Positions 1 through 9,373 of a stretch of 64,000 bases of DNA are shown here, one piece after another. Both the position numbers and the translations under genes were made by a program. Under the pieces are notes generated by a model, which saw only the letters and a program-made list of their open reading frames with translations, ran no database searches and was not told the origin of the DNA. Origin of the DNA: Hyphomicrobiales bacterium (lineage in GTDB: Bacteria; Pseudomonadota; Alphaproteobacteria; Rhizobiales; MH13); NCBI GenBank assembly GCA_017642935.1, contig JAEPOK010000001.1, positions 186,001 to 250,000 of the forward strand. The letters are read 5' to 3'. The stretch's first letter is position 1, and the number at the start of each line of letters is the position of its first letter.

Positions 1-423
1 CAGGCGTCGTCGGGCAGCAAAGGCGGTTACGATGATGTCACTGAATTCCGGATGGGTGGCGATCAGCTCTCGCAGCACGTCGTTTTTGACCGTGATGACT
101 TCGGCTTTCTCGCCGATTTCGGCGGCAAAGAAGGTCCGCTGACCCATCAGCATGCCAAGCTCACCGATGAAGTTGGGTGAGGATACCGTCACCACGGTGT
201 GCCCGTCGGTGCGGTCGATAACATGCATCGTGCCCGACAGAAGTTGATGGAAATCGTAGCTGTCTTGTCCCACCTCGAAGACAACGTCTCCCGGTTCCAG
301 CGTGCGGCGCTCGCCAACGCTTTCCAGAAGAGCGACATGTTCATCGGATAGCGTGGGGTAGGCCGCGCGCTCCAGGTTGTTTTTCGGCTGGGTGTTGCGC
401 GGCGTGTGGGTTTTGATTGGCAT
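1..423 (-). CDS. Cyclic nucleotide-binding domain protein, N-terminal part (probably of a thioredoxin reductase-like FAD oxidoreductase), truncated by the window edge
   Basis: The 141 residues visible start at an ATG (423-421) preceded by a weak G-rich ribosome site. They form one CRP/cNMP-type beta-roll: an [12 protein letters not shown] strand, a [13 protein letters not shown] strand and an [17 protein letters not shown] turn near residues 87-103. The stretch ends in FAARRRL at the window edge. The domain sits at the extreme N-terminus with no helix-turn-helix before it. From memory, this order and the closing RRxxL segment match alphaproteobacterial proteins in which a cyclic nucleotide-binding domain precedes a thioredoxin-disulfide reductase. 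The enzyme part would lie outside the window, so that half is inference. The gene is divergent from gloA. A CRP-like regulator is less likely because the domain is followed directly by the edge and not by a visible DNA-binding part. Confidence 0.7.
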   Translation of the reverse strand, partial: MPIKTHTPRNTQPKNNLERAAYPTLSDEHVALLESVGERRTLEPGDVVFEVGQDSYDFHQLLSGTMHVIDRTDGHTVVTVSSPNFIGELGMLMGQRTFFAAEIGEKAEVITVKNDVLRELIATHPEFSDIIVTAFAARRRL

Positions 424-493
424 CGGGGGGACCTTGGTTCAGCGCGTCAGGTGTCCTATGTCGGGATCAACCAGACAAAAAGAAAGAGCGACG

Positions 494-949
494 ATGCGTT
501 ATTTGCACACCATGGTTCGCGTCCAAGATATCGACGCCAGCCTCAACTTCTACTGCAACCTTTTGGGCATGGTGGAAATTCGCCGCCGCGACAGCGAAGG
601 CGGCCGGTTCACGCTGGTGTTTCTGGCCGCGCCCGAGGACAAAGAGGCGGCGCTTGCCAACAAGGCGCCGATGATCGAGCTCACCTACAATTGGCCCGAT
701 GAGGACGGCAAATCCGAGGCCTATACCGGTGGCCGCAATTTCGGACATCTGGCCTATGTGGTCGATGACATCTACGCGCTCTGCCAAAGACTTCAGGATG
801 GTGGCGTGACCATCAATCGCCCGCCGCGCGATGGGCATATGGCCTTTGTCCGTTCACCGGACGGCATCTCAATCGAGATGCTGCAAAAAGGCGATAATTT
901 GCCGGCGCGGGAGCCTTGGGCATCCATGCCCAACACCGGCGAGTGGTAG
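494..949 (+). CDS. gloA: Lactoylglutathione lyase (glyoxalase I)
   Basis: This cytosolic metalloenzyme converts the methylglyoxal-glutathione hemithioacetal to S-lactoylglutathione. The 151-residue protein starts at [10 protein letters not shown], the usual GloA N-terminus. The four metal ligands of the family are visible: His5, Glu62 ([10 protein letters not shown]), His85 (FGHLAYVV) and Glu128 (ISIEML). The length is slightly above the E. coli enzyme because of a short C-terminal tail. The reading frame is open further upstream, but ATG 494 has a good AGAAAGAG ribosome site and gives the family N-terminus. The next gene starts three bases after the stop, so the two are probably cotranscribed. 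A weak promoter-like pair (TTGGTT at 434, TATGTC at 457, 17-base spacer) lies upstream. Confidence 0.93.
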   Translation: MRYLHTMVRVQDIDASLNFYCNLLGMVEIRRRDSEGGRFTLVFLAAPEDKEAALANKAPMIELTYNWPDEDGKSEAYTGGRNFGHLAYVVDDIYALCQRLQDGGVTINRPPRDGHMAFVRSPDGISIEMLQKGDNLPAREPWASMPNTGEW

Positions 950-952
950 GCC

Positions 953-2164
953 TTGCGCTCTGACGACCGGCATTCAGATTATCTGGTGATTGGCGGCGGC
1001 ATTGTCGGTCTTTCGACCGCGATGCAGCTTGCCAAAACGCATCCGGATTCCACCGTTCGGGTGCTGGAGAAGGAAGACCGCCTGGCCGCCCATCAGAGCG
1101 GGCACAATTCCGGTGTCATCCATGCCGGGGTGTATTACGCGCCGGGCAGTTTGAAGGCGAAGTTTTGCCGCGCTGGTGTTGAGGCGACCATCGCTTTCTG
1201 CACGCGGCATCAGATCCCATTCGAGCAGTGCGGCAAGCTTTTGGTGGCGACCACGCCCATTGAGCTTGAGCGGATGGATGTGTTGGAAGAGCGCTGCCGC
1301 GCCAATGGGCTGGACCCCGAGCGCCTTTCCGCCGATGAGCTCAAAGCGCGCGAGCCAAACATCACCGGGCTTGGTGCGCTGTTCGTGCGGGTGACCGGCA
1401 TTGTCGATTATCCAGCGATGGCCCGCGCGATGGCTACGGAACTGATGGAAGCTGGCGGTGACGTGGTGCTGAACTGCGTCGTGACGGGTATCGCTGAAGG
1501 CCCCGACAGTGTTCCCGTTGCCACCAGTCGGGGCCTCTATGAAGCGAGGCAATTGGTCGTCTGCGGCGGCTTGCAAGCTGATCGGCTTGCCAAGATGGCG
1601 GGCGTCGATGTCGATTTTCAGATCGTGCCGTTTCGCGGGGAGTACTATCGCCTGAACGCGCGCCACAACGCGATCATCAAGCACCTTATCTACCCGATCC
1701 CTGATCCGGACTTGCCCTTTCTCGGCGTGCACCTGACGCGTATGATCGATGGGTCGGTGACCGTCGGCCCCAACGCGGTGCTTGGCTTTGCCCGCGAAGG
1801 TTATCCCAAGGGCTCGTTCAATGCAGGCGATGTCGCCGCGATGCTCGGTTTTTCAGGCTTCTGGAAAGTGATGGGCAAAAATCTCGGCTCGGGCATTACC
1901 GAGTTCCGCAACTCGCTCTCAAAACGGCGCTATCTGAAGCTCTGCCAGAAGTATGCGCCTGGTCTGGCGCTTGAGGATTTGGAGCCTTATCCGGCTGGCA
2001 TTCGCGCCCAAGCGGTCATGATGGACGGCACGCTGGTTCATGATTTTCTGATCAAACAGACGCCGCGCACGCTGCATGTCTGTAACGCGCCGTCACCGGC
2101 TGCCACATCATCGCTGCCTATTGGGGAGCATCTTGTTCGTCGTCTGGCAGAGGGCCCTGGCTGA
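953..2164 (+). CDS. lhgO: L-2-hydroxyglutarate oxidase/dehydrogenase (LhgO family)
   Basis: This FAD-dependent enzyme of the DAO/GlpD-type fold oxidises L-2-hydroxyglutarate to 2-oxoglutarate and passes electrons to the membrane quinone pool. The N-terminus carries the dinucleotide-binding motif VIGGGIVGLSTA (about residues 12-23), followed by the family stretch SGHNSGVIHAGVYYAPGSLKAKFC near residue 50-70. At 403 residues it is close to family length. The start is a TTG only three bases after gloA stops; I see no ATG or GTG ahead of the FAD motif. The last 47 bases overlap, on the opposite strand, the end of the alpha-mannosidase gene. Pairing with glyoxalase I suggests a small repair operon for toxic 2-oxo and 2-hydroxy metabolites; this is inference. 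Confidence 0.88.
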   Translation: MRSDDRHSDYLVIGGGIVGLSTAMQLAKTHPDSTVRVLEKEDRLAAHQSGHNSGVIHAGVYYAPGSLKAKFCRAGVEATIAFCTRHQIPFEQCGKLLVATTPIELERMDVLEERCRANGLDPERLSADELKAREPNITGLGALFVRVTGIVDYPAMARAMATELMEAGGDVVLNCVVTGIAEGPDSVPVATSRGLYEARQLVVCGGLQADRLAKMAGVDVDFQIVPFRGEYYRLNARHNAIIKHLIYPIPDPDLPFLGVHLTRMIDGSVTVGPNAVLGFAREGYPKGSFNAGDVAAMLGFSGFWKVMGKNLGSGITEFRNSLSKRRYLKLCQKYAPGLALEDLEPYPAGIRAQAVMMDGTLVHDFLIKQTPRTLHVCNAPSPAATSSLPIGEHLVRRLAEGPG

Positions 2165-5100
2165 TCAGCTCCAATGGTACGCCGCCGCCGGTGAGCGCGG
2201 GAATGACCCGTAGCGTGATGATCTGATAGGGCTTCACGTCCAGCTCGATATGGTTGTGGCGCACCGGCACCGGCTCCAGCACATCTTCCAGCAGATTACA
2301 GCGCATGACGGCTGCGACATCGAAGCCGAACTGAACCGTGACCGGCCCGCGCTCGCGGCTGTTCTCGTAAAGCCGCATGATAACACCATTGCCGTCTTCG
2401 GCCTGCTTGATGGTCTCGATGATGAGGTTGGATTGATGCGGCATGGCAAAATGGCGCCAGGGCGTTCGCCCGCCCGTATGCTTAACGTGACGGACGATCA
2501 GCGGATTGTTGAGATCATAGGCCGCGCGCGGCACATCGCGGCGCCAATCACCTTCATGGGGCAGCAGGGCGTAAGTCATGTAGTGCACGCCCTGATCGGC
2601 AATCGGATCGGGCATGGTGGCCGATTTCAGCAGCGAGAGCCGCATGACATTGTGGTGGATGTCATAGCCATACTTGCTGTCATTCAGCAGCGCGACGCCG
2701 TAATTGCCCTCTGACAGATCGGCCCACTTTTGGGCCGCGCTCTCAAAGTGCGCATAGTCCCAGCTGGTGTTGCGGTGGGTGGTGCGCTCCATATTGCCGA
2801 ACTGAATGTCGTAGGTCGCGGTTGGCGACAGGATAGCCACCGGAAAAGCGGTTTTCAGCAAGGTGTGGGTTTCGTTCCAATCGATCACCGTGTCGAACAT
2901 GATGCGTTTGGAGCGATGATCAAGCGAGATGCGCTGGGTGATGGTGGAATGCCGGAAGGTGCGGGTGATTGCGATGGTTGCGCGCAGCGGACCGGTTTCC
3001 ACCACCTCCATGGAATCGAGGGTATCGATTACATCGCAGCGGTCTTCGTAATAGATGTCGATGTCCCAGGCATCCCAGACAACAGGCCGGTCCTCGAAGG
3101 CGAGAAGGCGGTTGCCGGTTTTGCCTTCTTCGAGCACCTCGCGCTTGGCACGCTTGTCCCAGATGGAGGCGATCTCGCCCTTCAGATCGAACACGACCTT
3201 GAGGTCAAAGTTCTCCAGGGTAGCGCCGGTCTCGGTAAGTTCGGCGGTGAGGCCGGTGTTCGTGTTGGCCGGGCTCGCGGTCGGTCCAAGGGCGATCACC
3301 GAATAGGGCTCGATGATCGGGGTCTCGATCAGCGTGCCGCCATCGACGGCTTGCGTGAGCAGGCTGCGTTCATCGCGCAAATCCATCAGACCGGTGTCGA
3401 TGTCGTCAGCCAGGAAGCCGGTGCGCCCGCCGCCAAAGGGCTGGGCATTGATGACCAGGGCCGTGGCGCGTTCAGGCATGGACCCAGCCAGTGCTTTGAT
3501 CGCCTTTTCGCGCACCGCGGAAACGCTGCGGCGCACCTCGGCATAGTCCGCCATGGTTTCCTCGTAGACCTCAGTGATCGAGGAGCCTGGCAGAATGTCG
3601 TGGAACTGATTGAGCAGTACCAGCTCCCAGGCCTTGCGCAGCGTTTCGGCCGGGTAGGGGTGACCGGTTGTTATATTGGCCAGCGCGCCGATGAACTCGG
3701 CCTGATGCAGCAGCACTTCGCATTTTCGGTTGTGCCACTTGGCTCGGGCCTGGCTGGTCAGCGTGCCACGGTGGAGCTCCAGATAGAACTCGTCGTTCCA
3801 GGTGGGGATGCTTGTGACTTCGGGATCGTTTTCAGCGTTTTCGAAGAATTCGCGCACCGTGCCCGGACGTAGGCGCGGCGCGCCTGGCATCTGATCATAG
3901 GCGTGCAGCGTGTCGATGAGATCACGGGTCGGTCCGCCGCCGCCATCGCCATAGCCGTAGGCGATAATCAGCTCATTGTGGGAAGGTTTCTGGCGGAAGT
4001 TCTCCCAGGTGCCAAACACCTCTTCAGCGGTCAGTTCGGCCTTATAGGTCGTTGCATGGGGCAGGTACTGCACTTTGCGCGGCGTGGTGAAGAAATGGGC
4101 CATCACCTTGCTGCCATCCAGGCCTTGCCACCACATCAGCTGGTGCGGCATCTGGTTGTACTGGTTCCAGTTGAGCTTGTTGGTGACGAACCATTTCAGG
4201 CCCGCTTCCTTCATCAGTTGCGGCAATGACCAGGTGAACCCGAACGTGTCGGGCAGCCAGAGCACCGGCGTCTCGGCCTCCGGGCCATACTCCTCGCGGA
4301 AATAGAGGCGGCCATAGACAATTTGGCGGGCCAACGCTTCGGCACCGGTGATCACGCAGTCGGGCTCGACCCACATGCCACCAAGCACTTCCCAGCGACC
4401 TTCTTCGATGCGGGCGCGCATGCCCTCATAGATCGCCGGATAGTCTTCCTTGGTGAACTGATATTGGAGCGGTTGCGACTGGCTGAAGTGATGGTCCGGG
4501 TAGGTGTCCATCATCTTCAGCACGTTGGCGAAGGTGCGCCCGCATTTGCGGCGCGACTGATCAACGGTCCACATATAGGCCAGATCAAGATGGGCGTGGC
4601 CGATGGCGATGATATCGACGTCCAGCGGGTTGCCACCTTGCGCAAGGCCATCCTTGAGCACCTGAAGCGCCTCTGGCACGGAGGCGTAAAAGGGCTCGCC
4701 GCCGACCGGGTCGCGCGTGTCGAGCGCTTTGAAAGCAGCGTCGAGGCTTTTCAGAATTTCGTTGCGCGCGGTGGAGGTTTCCGGCTGCTGGCTGACCACA
4801 TCGAGCGCGGTGTGCGCCAATTGGCATAGCTCGCGGGTCGGCGGATCAATCTCCACTAGCGAGCATTCGCGCATAAAGAGCTTGTCTTTGGCGTTGGGGT
4901 TAGGCGGCCAGCCGGAAAGGCCGGTCCAACCGTGCAGCGCCAGGTCATGTTCTTGCCCATCATTGACGCGCTCCGGCAGGAAGAGTTCGTGATGGTGGCG
5001 GTCAACGGAGGCTTCTTGCTCGCCATCGATGTAGGCGAGTGCCTCGGGGTGGGTGAAAATATCGCCGGCCACCCCAAGCGGCAGATGCAGGGCGAGCGGC

Positions 5101-5363
5101 CCGATATCGCCCCATCCCGGAGGTACTGAAAGCCGCGTGCGCAACACAAAGTCCGTCGCCCAATTGCCCCAGTAGCTGTCGAACGGGATCATCGGCCAAT
5201 CGCTGATGTCAACGCCCGCTTCGACGGGAGCCTTGGCAAGCGGACCCTCCAGCGTCGTGTAGCGGAACGGCATGATCGGCTGGCGGCGCCGATAGACCAG
5301 GGGCGCGACCAGTTTCAGACGGGCGGCGATTTTCTCGACCGTCCAATAGATGTTGTGCTTCAT
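2118..5363 (-). CDS. GH38 alpha-mannosidase
   Basis: This retaining zinc-dependent alpha-mannosidase probably trims mannose from imported glycans or mannosides in the cytoplasm, as no signal peptide is present. The protein is 1081 residues when started at the ATG at 5363 (MKHNIYWTVEKIAARL), the typical N-terminus of bacterial and yeast-type GH38 enzymes. The catalytic domain begins at IIAIGHAHLDLAYMW, where His258 and Asp260 are the expected zinc ligands. The nucleophile is Asp372 in WLPDTFGFTW. WVEPDC at 331-336 and the C-terminal beta-sandwich domains follow. The gene is last in an operon with an ABC importer, 22 bases after the ATPase gene, so the importer probably supplies its substrate. 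The true substrate is unknown. Confidence 0.93.
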   Translation of the reverse strand: MKHNIYWTVEKIAARLKLVAPLVYRRRQPIMPFRYTTLEGPLAKAPVEAGVDISDWPMIPFDSYWGNWATDFVLRTRLSVPPGWGDIGPLALHLPLGVAGDIFTHPEALAYIDGEQEASVDRHHHELFLPERVNDGQEHDLALHGWTGLSGWPPNPNAKDKLFMRECSLVEIDPPTRELCQLAHTALDVVSQQPETSTARNEILKSLDAAFKALDTRDPVGGEPFYASVPEALQVLKDGLAQGGNPLDVDIIAIGHAHLDLAYMWTVDQSRRKCGRTFANVLKMMDTYPDHHFSQSQPLQYQFTKEDYPAIYEGMRARIEEGRWEVLGGMWVEPDCVITGAEALARQIVYGRLYFREEYGPEAETPVLWLPDTFGFTWSLPQLMKEAGLKWFVTNKLNWNQYNQMPHQLMWWQGLDGSKVMAHFFTTPRKVQYLPHATTYKAELTAEEVFGTWENFRQKPSHNELIIAYGYGDGGGGPTRDLIDTLHAYDQMPGAPRLRPGTVREFFENAENDPEVTSIPTWNDEFYLELHRGTLTSQARAKWHNRKCEVLLHQAEFIGALANITTGHPYPAETLRKAWELVLLNQFHDILPGSSITEVYEETMADYAEVRRSVSAVREKAIKALAGSMPERATALVINAQPFGGGRTGFLADDIDTGLMDLRDERSLLTQAVDGGTLIETPIIEPYSVIALGPTASPANTNTGLTAELTETGATLENFDLKVVFDLKGEIASIWDKRAKREVLEEGKTGNRLLAFEDRPVVWDAWDIDIYYEDRCDVIDTLDSMEVVETGPLRATIAITRTFRHSTITQRISLDHRSKRIMFDTVIDWNETHTLLKTAFPVAILSPTATYDIQFGNMERTTHRNTSWDYAHFESAAQKWADLSEGNYGVALLNDSKYGYDIHHNVMRLSLLKSATMPDPIADQGVHYMTYALLPHEGDWRRDVPRAAYDLNNPLIVRHVKHTGGRTPWRHFAMPHQSNLIIETIKQAEDGNGVIMRLYENSRERGPVTVQFGFDVAAVMRCNLLEDVLEPVPVRHNHIELDVKPYQIITLRVIPALTGGGVPLELISQGPLPDDEQDAPQ

Positions 5364-5385
5364 GGGATATGTTCTTCGAAGAGCC

Positions 5386-7155
5386 TTATGCCGCTTTCGA
5401 CATACTCCCAGGAACGGTGAGATCAAAGCCCGGCACCTGACCGCGGAACACGGTTTGGGTGTTTTGGCTGAGCGCCGCCAGCGTTTTGACATCCTCATCG
5501 GCGGAGGCGGACTCGCCCCAGGAGCGGTTCACATCCGGCCAGGGGATCGAGTCGATGAGAAGCTGGGTGTAGGGGTGCTGTGGGTTGCCGATCACCTCTT
5601 TGGGCGGCCCAGCCTCGGCGATATGGCCGTGGTAGAGAACGATCACATAATCTGACACGTGATAGGCGGTCGCCAGATCGTGGGTGATGTAGAGGATCGA
5701 AATCCCATACTGGTCTTTCAGATCGTAGATGTTCTTCAGGATCGTTGCGCGCAAGCTTGCATCTACCATCGAAACCGGTTCATCGGCGATCAACAGTTTC
5801 GGTGAAAGCATCAGCGCGCGGGCGACGATCAATCTCTGACGCTGGCCGCCGGAGAGCTGGTGCGGGTAGCGGCGCAGCACCTGGTTTGGATCAAGCCCGA
5901 CGGCTGTGCAGGCCTCGAACATCTTTTCTTCGGTGTGCGCCTCGGACTTGGCAAAACCGAAGCGTTTGAACGGGAATTTCAGGGCGTGATCGACCCGGTA
6001 GAACGGGTTGAAGCAGGCATAGGGATCCTGGAACACGGCCTGGACGTTCTTGCGGAAATCAAGGCTCGCTGACGGTCCCATCCTGTTGATGTCCTGACCC
6101 TCAAAGAGCACCCGGCCTGAGGAAGGTGGCGTAAAGCCGAGCATCATGCCGCCCATGGTCGATTTGCCGGACCCTGACTGCCCAACGATGGAGATGATCT
6201 TTGGTACCTCGCCGTCGAGCTTGAAGGACATGGGGTGCACGGCGGTGACATCGCCATAGGTCTTGGAGACCGCATCGAACTCCAGCAGCGCCTCGGCGCC
6301 AGCGGAGCGGTTGACTGGTGGGGCGCCGATGCCCTCATCCAAAAAGCTGTCGCCGCCAACCAGCGGGACAGAGGAAATCAGTTGCTTGGTGTACGGGTGC
6401 TGCGGGTTCTCGATGATTTGTTTGACCGTGCCGTGTTCGACCAGTTCGCCATCTTTCAGCACGGCCAATTCATCGACGGATTGCGCCATCAGGCCCATAT
6501 CGTGACCAATGAGAATGAGGCCCGAACCGATCTTGGCCTGCACCTCTTTGAGCGTCTGCATGACGTGGCGCTGGGTTACCACGTCGAGCGCGGAGGTCGG
6601 TTCGTCGGCGATGATGAGTTCCGGGTTCAGCGACACGCCAAGCGCGATGCAGACGCGCTGCTTCATACCGCCCGATAGCTCGTGCGGATAGAGCCTGCCG
6701 ACATGGCCAGCGAGACCCACGCTTGCCAGGCAATCGTCGGAGCGGCGCTTCAGTTCCGCCTTCGACACATTGCCCTCATGGGCGCGCACGGCATCCCAGA
6801 TCTGATCCTCGATGCGCATGATGGGGTTGAGCGAGTTCATCGCCCCTTGAGGAATGTAAGCGACCCGCTGAAGGCGGGTCCTGCGCATCTGCTCCTCGTT
6901 GAGGTCGAGGATTTCGGTTTCGCCAAGCTTGATCGAGCCCGACGAGACGTATCCCGGCGCTGCCAGCATCTGCATGACTGCCAGTGCGGTGGTGGTCTTT
7001 CCGGAGCCGGACTCACCGATGAAGCCGACGCGGCGGCCTTCATAGATTGCCAGATCGAGGTTGCGCACGGCGTGCACCAGCCCCGCCGACGTCGGGAAGT
7101 CGATGGAGATGTCCTTCAGTGTGAGGACGGTCTTGCCTGATTGTTCAACGGCCAT
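5386..7155 (-). CDS. Fused double ATP-binding protein of a peptide/oligosaccharide-type ABC importer (DppD-DppF fusion)
   Basis: Two complete ABC ATPase domains are joined in one 589-residue chain, where the Dpp/Opp systems usually have two subunits. Domain 1 has Walker A GESGSGKTT (about 47-55), signature LSGGMKQ (about 160) and Walker B IIADEPTSALD. Domain 2 has GQSGSGKST (about 325), LSGGQRQ (about 434) and LLIADEPVSMVD. Each domain ends in the NPQHPYT(K/Q)(Q/L)L segment typical of this subfamily. The second D-loop reads VSMVD where most relatives have TSALD. I prefer ATG 7155, which has GAGGA at good spacing. A GTG at 7170 overlapping the permease stop is also possible and adds five residues. 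The protein energises the two permeases upstream. Confidence 0.92.
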   Translation of the reverse strand: MAVEQSGKTVLTLKDISIDFPTSAGLVHAVRNLDLAIYEGRRVGFIGESGSGKTTTALAVMQMLAAPGYVSSGSIKLGETEILDLNEEQMRRTRLQRVAYIPQGAMNSLNPIMRIEDQIWDAVRAHEGNVSKAELKRRSDDCLASVGLAGHVGRLYPHELSGGMKQRVCIALGVSLNPELIIADEPTSALDVVTQRHVMQTLKEVQAKIGSGLILIGHDMGLMAQSVDELAVLKDGELVEHGTVKQIIENPQHPYTKQLISSVPLVGGDSFLDEGIGAPPVNRSAGAEALLEFDAVSKTYGDVTAVHPMSFKLDGEVPKIISIVGQSGSGKSTMGGMMLGFTPPSSGRVLFEGQDINRMGPSASLDFRKNVQAVFQDPYACFNPFYRVDHALKFPFKRFGFAKSEAHTEEKMFEACTAVGLDPNQVLRRYPHQLSGGQRQRLIVARALMLSPKLLIADEPVSMVDASLRATILKNIYDLKDQYGISILYITHDLATAYHVSDYVIVLYHGHIAEAGPPKEVIGNPQHPYTQLLIDSIPWPDVNRSWGESASADEDVKTLAALSQNTQTVFRGQVPGFDLTVPGSMSKAA

Positions 7156-7166
7156 TGCGTGTGTCC

Positions 7167-8195
7167 TCACATTTTCCGCAGGCGCGGGTTGGAGACTTCA
7201 TCGAGCCCCAAATTCACCAGCAACAGCGCGATGAACATGATCGCGAGCAAGGCCGTTGGTAGGCCCCACCACCACCAGAGGTTCTGGATGAGCGCGCCGG
7301 AATTGATGGCGTCGTAAATGATGCGCCCAAGGGTCGGGATGCGCTGCGGACCAAGACCAAGGACTTCTAGCCCGACAGCCGTCACGATGGCGGTGGTCAC
7401 GTTGGCGATGAAGGAGCCGAACAGATAAGGGATCAGGTTCGGCATCATCTCGCGGAACATGATGTGCATGGTCGATGCGCCGGAGAGCTGGGCCATTTTC
7501 ACGTAGCCCGACTCGCGCATTGAAAGCACTTGCGCGCGGATGAGGCGGGTCGGCGATTGCCACATGAAGCCTGCGATCAGCACCGCCATCATGATCAGCG
7601 ACACATCGCCAAACGCCGATTGGAACACCACCAGAATGAGCAGCGGCGGGATGGTGATCATGACATCGGAAAAGATGCGGATCACATCGTCGACACGGCC
7701 GCCGATGAAGCCGGCGGAAAAACCAAGGAAGATGCCGGTTGACATGCCGATGAGTGACGCGACTGCGCCGATCATCAGCGTGTTGGGGGTGCCAACGATC
7801 AAGAGCGCGAGAAGGTCGCGGCCTGCGCCATCGGTGCCAAGCGGAAACTCGGCCAGGCCTTCCTGGCGGCGCAAGTTCTCAAAACCAAGCGGCGGCAGTT
7901 TGAGGGGCGTTGACCCGGTGAAGACCAGTTCGGTGTTCCAAATGATCCCGCCGATGAACCCCAGGAAGAGGATGCCGCCAAGGATGACGACGCCCCAGAT
8001 AAGCTTCGGATTGAGCCAGGGATTGTCGAACCGATTGAAGCGGCCTGACGCGGTAGACGTGTCAACGACGCCGACGGCGGCGCTGTCGGTGGTTGGGTCG
8101 ATGTTGCCGGGTTTCGCGCCAAGCAAACGGGCAGGGTCGTCTAGCGTTGCCTTGTCGGATGCGGTGCCGGCTTGCGAGTGGGTGGTGTCAGCCAT
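7167..8195 (-). CDS. ABC transporter permease, DppC-like
   Basis: This is an inner-membrane subunit of the importer encoded here, with 342 residues. A hydrophilic N-terminal extension of about 60 residues precedes the first membrane helix (LIWGVVILGGILFLGFIGGIIW). The DppC signature follows: FPLGTDGAGRDLLALLIVGTPNTLMIG, and later the EAA-type loop in the stretch GYVKMAQLSGASTMHIMFREMMPN. The C-terminus has further helices ending in LALLLVNLGLDEVSNPRLRKM. Its ATG overlaps the last base of the DppB-like stop (TGATG), and its own TGA overlaps a possible GTG start of the ATPase, so all three are translationally coupled. Confidence 0.92.
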   Translation of the reverse strand: MADTTHSQAGTASDKATLDDPARLLGAKPGNIDPTTDSAAVGVVDTSTASGRFNRFDNPWLNPKLIWGVVILGGILFLGFIGGIIWNTELVFTGSTPLKLPPLGFENLRRQEGLAEFPLGTDGAGRDLLALLIVGTPNTLMIGAVASLIGMSTGIFLGFSAGFIGGRVDDVIRIFSDVMITIPPLLILVVFQSAFGDVSLIMMAVLIAGFMWQSPTRLIRAQVLSMRESGYVKMAQLSGASTMHIMFREMMPNLIPYLFGSFIANVTTAIVTAVGLEVLGLGPQRIPTLGRIIYDAINSGALIQNLWWWWGLPTALLAIMFIALLLVNLGLDEVSNPRLRKM

Positions 8196-9271
8196 CAGCT
8201 GTTGCCTCCCGCAGACTGGCGTATCCTTGGATCGATCAGCGGATAGAGCAGATCAACGAGGAATACGCTGAGCGCCGTCATCAAGATGATGATGAAACTG
8301 ACGCCTTGGATCACCGCGAAATCCTGATCAAGGATCGCGTCATAAAGCAGTTTGCCCATGCCGTTGTAGGAGAAGATGCGCTCAACAAGAATCTGGCCGG
8401 AAACAAGCAGGCCGATCTTCAGTGCAAAGGCTGTAACCTGCGGCAGGATCGCGTTGCGCACCATGTATTTGTAGAGAATGTAACGCGGCTTCAGACCCTT
8501 GGCCTTGGCAAGATTCACATAGTCCTCGCCCTGCACGGTGATCATCAGGCCGCGCATGCCGAGCGTCCAAAAGCCGAAGGTGACAAGGATGATGGAAAGG
8601 GCAGGCAGCGTGCCGTGCTCGACCACGCTCATGGCAAAATCGAGCGACCATTCGGGCACGACATCCAGGCCGTAACTGCCCGTTAGCGGTAGGGCTCGCA
8701 GCTGCACCGCGAACACGTACATCAATAAGAGTCCCGAGAGGATCGGTGGGACCGAGGTGAAGATCATCAAGGTCGGGATCACGACCTTCCAGACCCTTGG
8801 GGTTCGCTCCCAAACCATGAAGGCGCCCAGCGCATTGCCGATGATGAAGGTGATGATCACCGAAAGCAGCATCAGGCCGATGGTCCAGGGCAGGGCCTGG
8901 GCGATCAGCGAGGCGACGGGCGTGGGAAAGCTGGCTGCGGAAAGGCCGAAGTCGAAGGTGATGATCGATTTCAGATAGAGGAGATATTGCACCCAGAGCG
9001 GCTCATTGAGGCCAAAGCGCTCGCGCAACTGTTCTAGAATTTGGTCAGAGCCCTCAACGAAGGCACCGCCGGCGGCCATACGTCCGAGCATTACTTCAGC
9101 CGGGTCAACGGGTGAGAGGCGCGGAATGATCCAGATGAGCGTTGCCGCGATCCAGACGGTCAGTACGAAGGTGATCGCCCGGTTGACGATATAGTCGCGC
9201 GGGATGCCGAACAGCGTCGCGCCGCCCGATCCCTTGCTTGCCGGTGGGCTGGTTGCCGTTGCATCGCTCAT
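8195..9271 (-). CDS. ABC transporter permease, DppB-like
   Basis: This is the second channel subunit, with 358 residues. After about 25 polar residues comes the DppB-type start YIVNRAITFVLTVWIAATLIWIIPRLSPVDPAE. It continues with the family loop LNEPLWVQYLLYLKSIITFDFGLS and the EAA-type region GEDYVNLAKAKGLKPRYILYKYMVRNAILPQ. About six membrane helices are evident. It lies 102 bases downstream of the binding-protein gene; a strong hairpin with a U-run sits in that gap, so permease expression is probably lower than that of the binding protein. Confidence 0.92.
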   Translation of the reverse strand: MSDATATSPPASKGSGGATLFGIPRDYIVNRAITFVLTVWIAATLIWIIPRLSPVDPAEVMLGRMAAGGAFVEGSDQILEQLRERFGLNEPLWVQYLLYLKSIITFDFGLSAASFPTPVASLIAQALPWTIGLMLLSVIITFIIGNALGAFMVWERTPRVWKVVIPTLMIFTSVPPILSGLLLMYVFAVQLRALPLTGSYGLDVVPEWSLDFAMSVVEHGTLPALSIILVTFGFWTLGMRGLMITVQGEDYVNLAKAKGLKPRYILYKYMVRNAILPQVTAFALKIGLLVSGQILVERIFSYNGMGKLLYDAILDQDFAVIQGVSFIIILMTALSVFLVDLLYPLIDPRIRQSAGGNS

Positions 9272-9303
9272 CGGTCATTTCCCCCTCGTCCTTTGCTGCA
9301 CTG

Positions 9304-9363
9304 GCCCGGTATTGTGCCGGGCAGGGTGCAAAAAAGGCGGGGCGCATGGATGCGTCCCGCCTT
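9304..9363 (-). terminator. Tandem hairpins with U-run between binding-protein and permease genes (partial terminator or mRNA stabiliser)
   Basis: Ten bases after the binding-protein stop, positions 9334-9346 pair with 9351-9363 in a 13-bp stem (one G-T pair) with a four-base loop. Read on the minus strand, a run of T (complement of 9331-9335) follows. A second hairpin, GCCCGG/CCGGGC, lies at 9304-9322. Such structures after the first gene of ABC import operons commonly reduce read-through or protect the 3' end, so the binding protein is made in excess. Confidence 0.75.
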
Positions 9364-9373
9364 GGATTGGCTG

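Noticed and set aside
2730-3872. Plus-strand frame of 380 codons antisense to the alpha-mannosidase gene
   Set aside because: Shadow of a G+C-rich coding strand; no family features, and the opposite strand encodes a full GH38 enzyme.
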